Program-made: the position numbers and the translations under genes
The notes under the pieces: model-generated
Told to the model about the DNA's origin: nothing
Database searches by the model: none
The model's input: the letters and a program-made list of their open reading frames with translations, nothing else
Assembly: GCF_021462225.1 (NCBI RefSeq)
Contig: NC_061808.1
Location: 22,419,119-22,483,118 of the forward strand
Direction: 5' to 3'
DNA: 64,000 bases
Origin: Girardinichthys multiradiatus
Lineage: Eukaryota > Chordata > Actinopteri > Cyprinodontiformes > Goodeidae
Shown here: positions 60,064 through 64,000 of the stretch, in pieces
Layout: each line of letters opens with the position of its first letter
Numbering within the stretch: the stretch's first letter is position 1

Positions 60064-63000
60064 ATGTGGACTGAGCGCATTTTGGTTGGCGTTTTCCTTC
60101 TGCGCTGCGCAGGTATGACTGCGTGAAAACAATGGGGGATTACTAACTAACTGTTGTTTTAATAAGGTTGGATCTGCTGTCTGGTTTGGGCTGTCATGTT
60201 TTCAGAAACTATTTTAAGAGAAAACGTTAGTTGAGGGCTTCAAATAAATCTGGTCATTGTGTTGATCTAAATGGCCGAGTATCAGTTTTATTTCTATAGT
60301 TTCATTATGTTTATTTAAATCAAACAGGCCGTCCTTAAGCGCTATAAATATGCTACATGCACAGTTATTATTAGTTAACCAAGAACAAACACAATAGAAG
60401 TAGTCAACCGATTTAATTAATAAGAGGGCAACAGGGCAAATAAAAGGTTCGTACCATTAGTGTTACTGGAGAGAAGTATTTATACCAAAACCCTCCTGTT
60501 TTTTATTGGTTGTCTCATGCATTGTATAAAAGTAGAAAAAGTCTTTCAGATTATTTTTAATACAGATGCTGGTTATTTGTGCAATCAGAAGGCTTGCATG
60601 CACTGATCAGTGCTTGGAACAAGAAATATGTATGAGCTGCATATTTGCTCATGAAAAGAATACATCCTGAAAAGTTGGGGTTTGAAAAAAGACGTAAAAG
60701 CTGAAGTCAGTGGACCAAATAGTCTATATTATATGGAACATCCCTTAGTCTCTGCAGTTTGATGATCAGCATTAATTAGATTGAGGAAACCCTGGATCAA
60801 TACTTCATTCAATGTGTTTCTGTCATGGAGTGACATTTTGGACTTTGTGGGTTCTTGTGATGGTTTATTTTGTAATTTAGATTCTCCTTATGGCTCTTTG
60901 TTTATTTCTTAGGTTATTGTTTCTATGTTCCCCTCTAGTTTCTCTGTTTACTTTAGTTCATAGTTATTCTAGTTCTTTATTTCCTCCTCTGATTTATTCT
61001 CTTGCTTAATTTGTGTTTTCTGTCCTTTCACTCTTCCTGCCCCCTTGTCGCACCTGTTCCCTGTTCCGTTGATTATCTGCTTTTGTTATTTCCCCAGTAT
61101 ATTAGTTGGTTTGGTGTCTCTGTTCTGGGCTGGTTCCTTCTGTTATTCTGTTGATTACCCCTTTCCCTACCATGACTATGTTTTGTTTTTGCTTCGCTTA
61201 TGCTACGATTTGCCAAAGTACCTGCAGTGTTTTGAAAGTTTTGGATTTTGTCTCTGGATTCATACCTGCAGTGTTTTTGTTACGTTTCGACCTTTTTTAA
61301 GAATAAACTATGATGCGGCTACCGAGCTCTTGTCTGCGCTTTGGTCCGACCCAAAATCCTCCTCCGACAGTTTCCTATATGAAAACTATTTATTGGTTTA
61401 TCCTTTTTATTAATGAATGCTTTAATGAATTTAATGAATGCTTAAATGACTCCTCTCTACAAACCTTGGTGATTTCCATTCTGTTGATCTGCTGTAAAGG
61501 GTTTATGAAGGGGCAGATACAGGGGTTGGACAATGAAACTGAAACACCTGTCAATTTAGTTTGGGAGGTTTCATGGCTAAATTGGACCAGCCTGGTAGCC
61601 AGTCTTCATTGATTGCACATTGCACCAGTAAGAGCAGAGTGTGAAGGTTCAATTAGCAGGGTAAGAGGACAGTTTTGCTCAAAATATTGAAATGCACACA
61701 ACATTATGGGTGACATACCAGAGTTCAAAAGAGGACAAATTGTTGGTGCACGTCTTGCTGGCACATCTGTGACCAAGACAGCAAGTCTTTGTGATGTATC
61801 AAGAGCCACAGTATCCAGGGTAATGTCAGTATACCACCAAGAAGGACGAAACACATCCAACAGGATTAACTGTGGACGCAAGAGGAAGCTGTTTGAATGG
61901 ATGTTGGGTTGCTAACCCGGATTGTATCCAAAAAACATAAAACCACGGCTGCCCAAATTACGGCAGAATTAAAGGTGCGCCTCAACTCTCCTGTTTCCAC
62001 CAGAACTGTCCGTCGGGAGCTCCACAGGGTCAATATACACGGCCGGGTTGCTACAGCCAAACCTTTGGTCACTCATGCCAATGCCAAACATCAGTTTTAA
62101 TGGTGCAAGGAGTGCAAATCTTGGGCTGTGGACAATGTGAAACATGTATTGTTCTCTGATGAGTCCACCTTTACTGTTTTCCCCACATCCGGGAGAGTTA
62201 CGGTGTGGAGAAGCCCCAAAGAAGCGTACCACCCAGACTGTTGCAAGACCAGAGTGAAGCATGGGGGTGGATCAGTGATGGTTTGGGCTGCCATATCATG
62301 GCATTCCCTTGGCCCAATACTTGTGCTAGATGGGCGCGTCACTGCCAAGGACTACCGAACCATTCTTGAGGACCATGTGCATCCAATGGTTCAAACATTG
62401 TATCCTGAAGGCGGTGCCGTGTATCAGGATGACAATGCACCAATACACACAGCAAGACTGGTGAAAGATTGGTTTGATGAACATGAAAGTGAAGTTGAAC
62501 ATCTCCCATGGCCTGCACAGTCACCAGATCTAAATATTATTGAGCCACTTTGGGGTGTTTTGGAGGAGCGAGTCAGGAAACGTTTTCCTCCACCAGTATC
62601 ACGTAGTGACCTGGCCACTATCCTGCAAGAAGAATGGCTTAAAATCCCTCTGACCACTGTGCAGGATTTGTATATGTCATTCCCAAGACGAATTGACGCT
62701 GTATTGGCTGCAAAAGGAGGCCCTACACCATACTAATAAATTATTGTGGTCTAAAACCAGGTATTTCAGTTTCATTGTCCAACCCCTGTATATCAAAGCT
62801 GAGGAAACTATAAGAGTTTTTTTTGTTTCTAACCCAGCAGATTACAGCAGCAGGTTTCACTTTGTGTTATAGGAAAGGTGTGTAAAGGGATTTATTAGCA
62901 CTGCAAAATAATCTTAAAAAAAAAAAAAGCACGGCCAGTCAGCTCGGCTCCAAGGTTGACTCTTGGGCACAACCTGATTTTATAACATTATGTGCAACAT

Positions 63001-63874
63001 AACTTTATATGGAGTCTTCTCAATCTGAACCCTTTAATCTGTTTCTCCTTAGTCTCCTCCTCTCTTCCCAAACCAATTAATGTCAGCTTCACTTCCGTGA
63101 ACCTGAGGAATGTGCTGCACTGGGTCCCAGGAAATGGCACACCAGATGGCACACACTTTACAGTGGAATATGCCATGTGAGTTCATATTCAGCATCTATG
63201 TAATCAATAAACCTTGCATGAATCTGTCCTTTGAACAGTAGCTTCTGCTCAAGTACTGTAAAGGCTCACATTGTGACACAAAGAAATGAGTTTGAGCTTT
63301 TGTTTCCGCTTGCGTGGACCTGTGTCTTTCACAGCTATGGAGAAATCACGGAGGTCAGCAAAGGAAAAGGGGGGCGCTGGAGAGCGGCGCATCAGTGCAC
63401 GAATATAGTACGAACATGGTGCGATCTGAGCGTTGAGACGTGGGCTGAGGAAGAAGGATACTATGCCAGAGTTTGTGCATTGGGTAAAAAATCAACTTCA
63501 AAATGGACTGTGACAAAAAGAAGATTTGATCCAAAGTGGGACAGTAAGTTAAACACTGACTTGAGCTGATTTTACTGTGTCCTTTACAACAGATGTCACA
63601 TTTTGAACAATCTTTGCACTTTTGCATACTTAGAAAAATTACTTTTGAAACAAAATAAACAAATAAAACAAAAAATATTATTTTATTTGTATGTTTAGCT
63701 ATTTTTGGCCCTCCGTTGGTTTCTGTGGAATTAGAGAATAACAGCGCAATCGTCACTCTAAAGGGGCCGATGAGGTATTCACCAAACAACCACACCCCAC
63801 CGTTAAGCATGAAAGCAATCTACTCTCGCATGTCTTACAACCTATCCATCTACAACATCTACCGCAACCAGATG
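60064..63874 (+). CDS. il20ra: Interleukin-20 receptor subunit alpha, 5' four exons
   Basis: This class II cytokine receptor chain is a single-pass membrane protein; in mammals it pairs with IL20RB to bind IL-19, IL-20 and IL-24 and signals through JAK-STAT3. Visible exons are 60064-60112, 63053-63176, 63335-63543 and 63699-63874, with phases that join. Exon 1 encodes a signal peptide (MWTERILVGVFLLRC). Exons 2-3 form the first fibronectin-III domain (LPKPINVSFTSVNLRNVLHW, IYGEIT, TWCDLSVETWAEEEGYYARV), and exon 4 opens the second (FGPPLVSVELENN, YSRMSYNLSIYN). Several N-glycosylation sites are present. The order and spacing follow human IL20RA (LPKPANITF, TYCDLSAET), which fits best among the class II receptors; IL22RA2 is the main alternative. 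The rest, including the transmembrane and cytoplasmic parts, lies beyond the window. Confidence 0.88.
60821..61369 (+). repeat. Solo LTR with 5-bp target duplication
   Basis: The segment starts TGTCATGGAG and ends CTCCGACA, and is flanked by GTTTC on both sides (60816-60820 and 61370-61374). It is CT-rich and has an AATAAA at 61302. This is the single LTR left by recombination of a Gypsy- or BEL-like element, in il20ra intron 1. The open frames at 61045-61413 are inside it and not genes. Confidence 0.85.
61520..62788 (+). mobile_element. Tc1/mariner transposon, another family, in il20ra intron 1
   Basis: The element is 1,269 bp, flanked by TA (61518-61519 and 62789-62790), with ends CAGGGGTTGGACAATGAAAC and its inverse. 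Its short terminal repeats differ from those of the 32226 family. It carries one broken transposase gene and lies in the same orientation as il20ra. Confidence 0.93.
61706..62736 (+). pseudogene. Tc1 transposase, frameshift plus nonsense
   Basis: The frame starts at 61706 (MGDIPEFKRGQIVGARLAGT) with helix-turn-helix segments, shifts by one base at about 61880-61900 after CGRKRKL, and continues as TRIVSKKHKTTAAQITAEL. A TAA at 62098-62100 replaces an expected Gln codon (KHQF-stop-WCKE). Beyond it the catalytic core is intact: FSDESTF, QDDNAPIHTARL and SPDLNIIEPLWG, the DD34E triad. The three parts together are of normal Tc1 length (about 340 codons). Confidence 0.9.
62789..63050. other. Remainder of il20ra intron 1
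   Basis: Only poly-T and poly-A runs (62817-62826 and 62916-62930) are notable before the exon 2 acceptor. Confidence 0.5.
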
Positions 63875-64000
63875 GTGAGTAAAAATGTTGGAGTTCTGAT
63901 GAGTTTTGTGATGAGAAGGTCTTGATGGCTCCACTACAGGATGACATGCACTACTGCTTATAGTTCTGATTTACAAGTTTATGGAAAGATTATCTCAACA

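Noticed and set aside
61045..61413. 122-codon open frame with hydrophobic residues
   Set aside because: It lies inside the solo LTR, and the hydrophobicity comes from T-rich sequence.

Overview
This is nuclear DNA from a ray-finned fish, most likely a spiny-rayed teleost. Genes are split by many introns, non-coding DNA is AT-rich, and most recognisable non-genic sequence is Tc1/mariner transposons, fish-type LINEs, LTR elements and MITEs. I cannot name the species.

Two host genes are clear, placed head to head. The minus-strand gene is med23 (Mediator tail-module subunit). All 30 coding exons can be traced from 58765 down to 34521 and give a protein of about 1,393 residues that follows human MED23 along its length. 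The plus-strand gene is the 5' half of il20ra (class II cytokine receptor, crfb8 type), with four exons from 60064 to 63874 that run off the window. The 1.3 kb between the two start codons should hold both promoters.

Layout: 1-7915 is gene-poor DNA with old repeats and one weak candidate exon. 7916-20329 is a nearly complete I-group LINE (gag-like ORF1, ORF2 with endonuclease, reverse transcriptase, RNase H and zinc knuckle). A 7.0 kb endogenous retrovirus (11921-18946) interrupts its ORF2. The retrovirus has 293-bp LTRs differing at one base and a 5-bp target duplication, but its gag, pol and env are badly deleted. 20330-34500 is gene-poor and repeat-rich, and ends in a minus-strand CR1/Rex1-like LINE fragment split by a young Tc1 copy. 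34521-58777 is med23, whose introns carry two more copies of that Tc1 family, a 1.1 kb MITE and several older fragments. 58778-64000 is the shared promoter region and il20ra, whose first intron holds a solo LTR and a second Tc1 family.

The main points for follow-up are an apparent U12-type AT-AC intron, a GC-AG intron and an 18-nt microexon in med23; the retrovirus-in-LINE nesting with near-identical LTRs around a defective interior; a possible tRNA-Tyr primer site; and three sister Tc1 copies with different disabling lesions. I found no unmistakably new biological system. The least explained segment is about 23200-24640.
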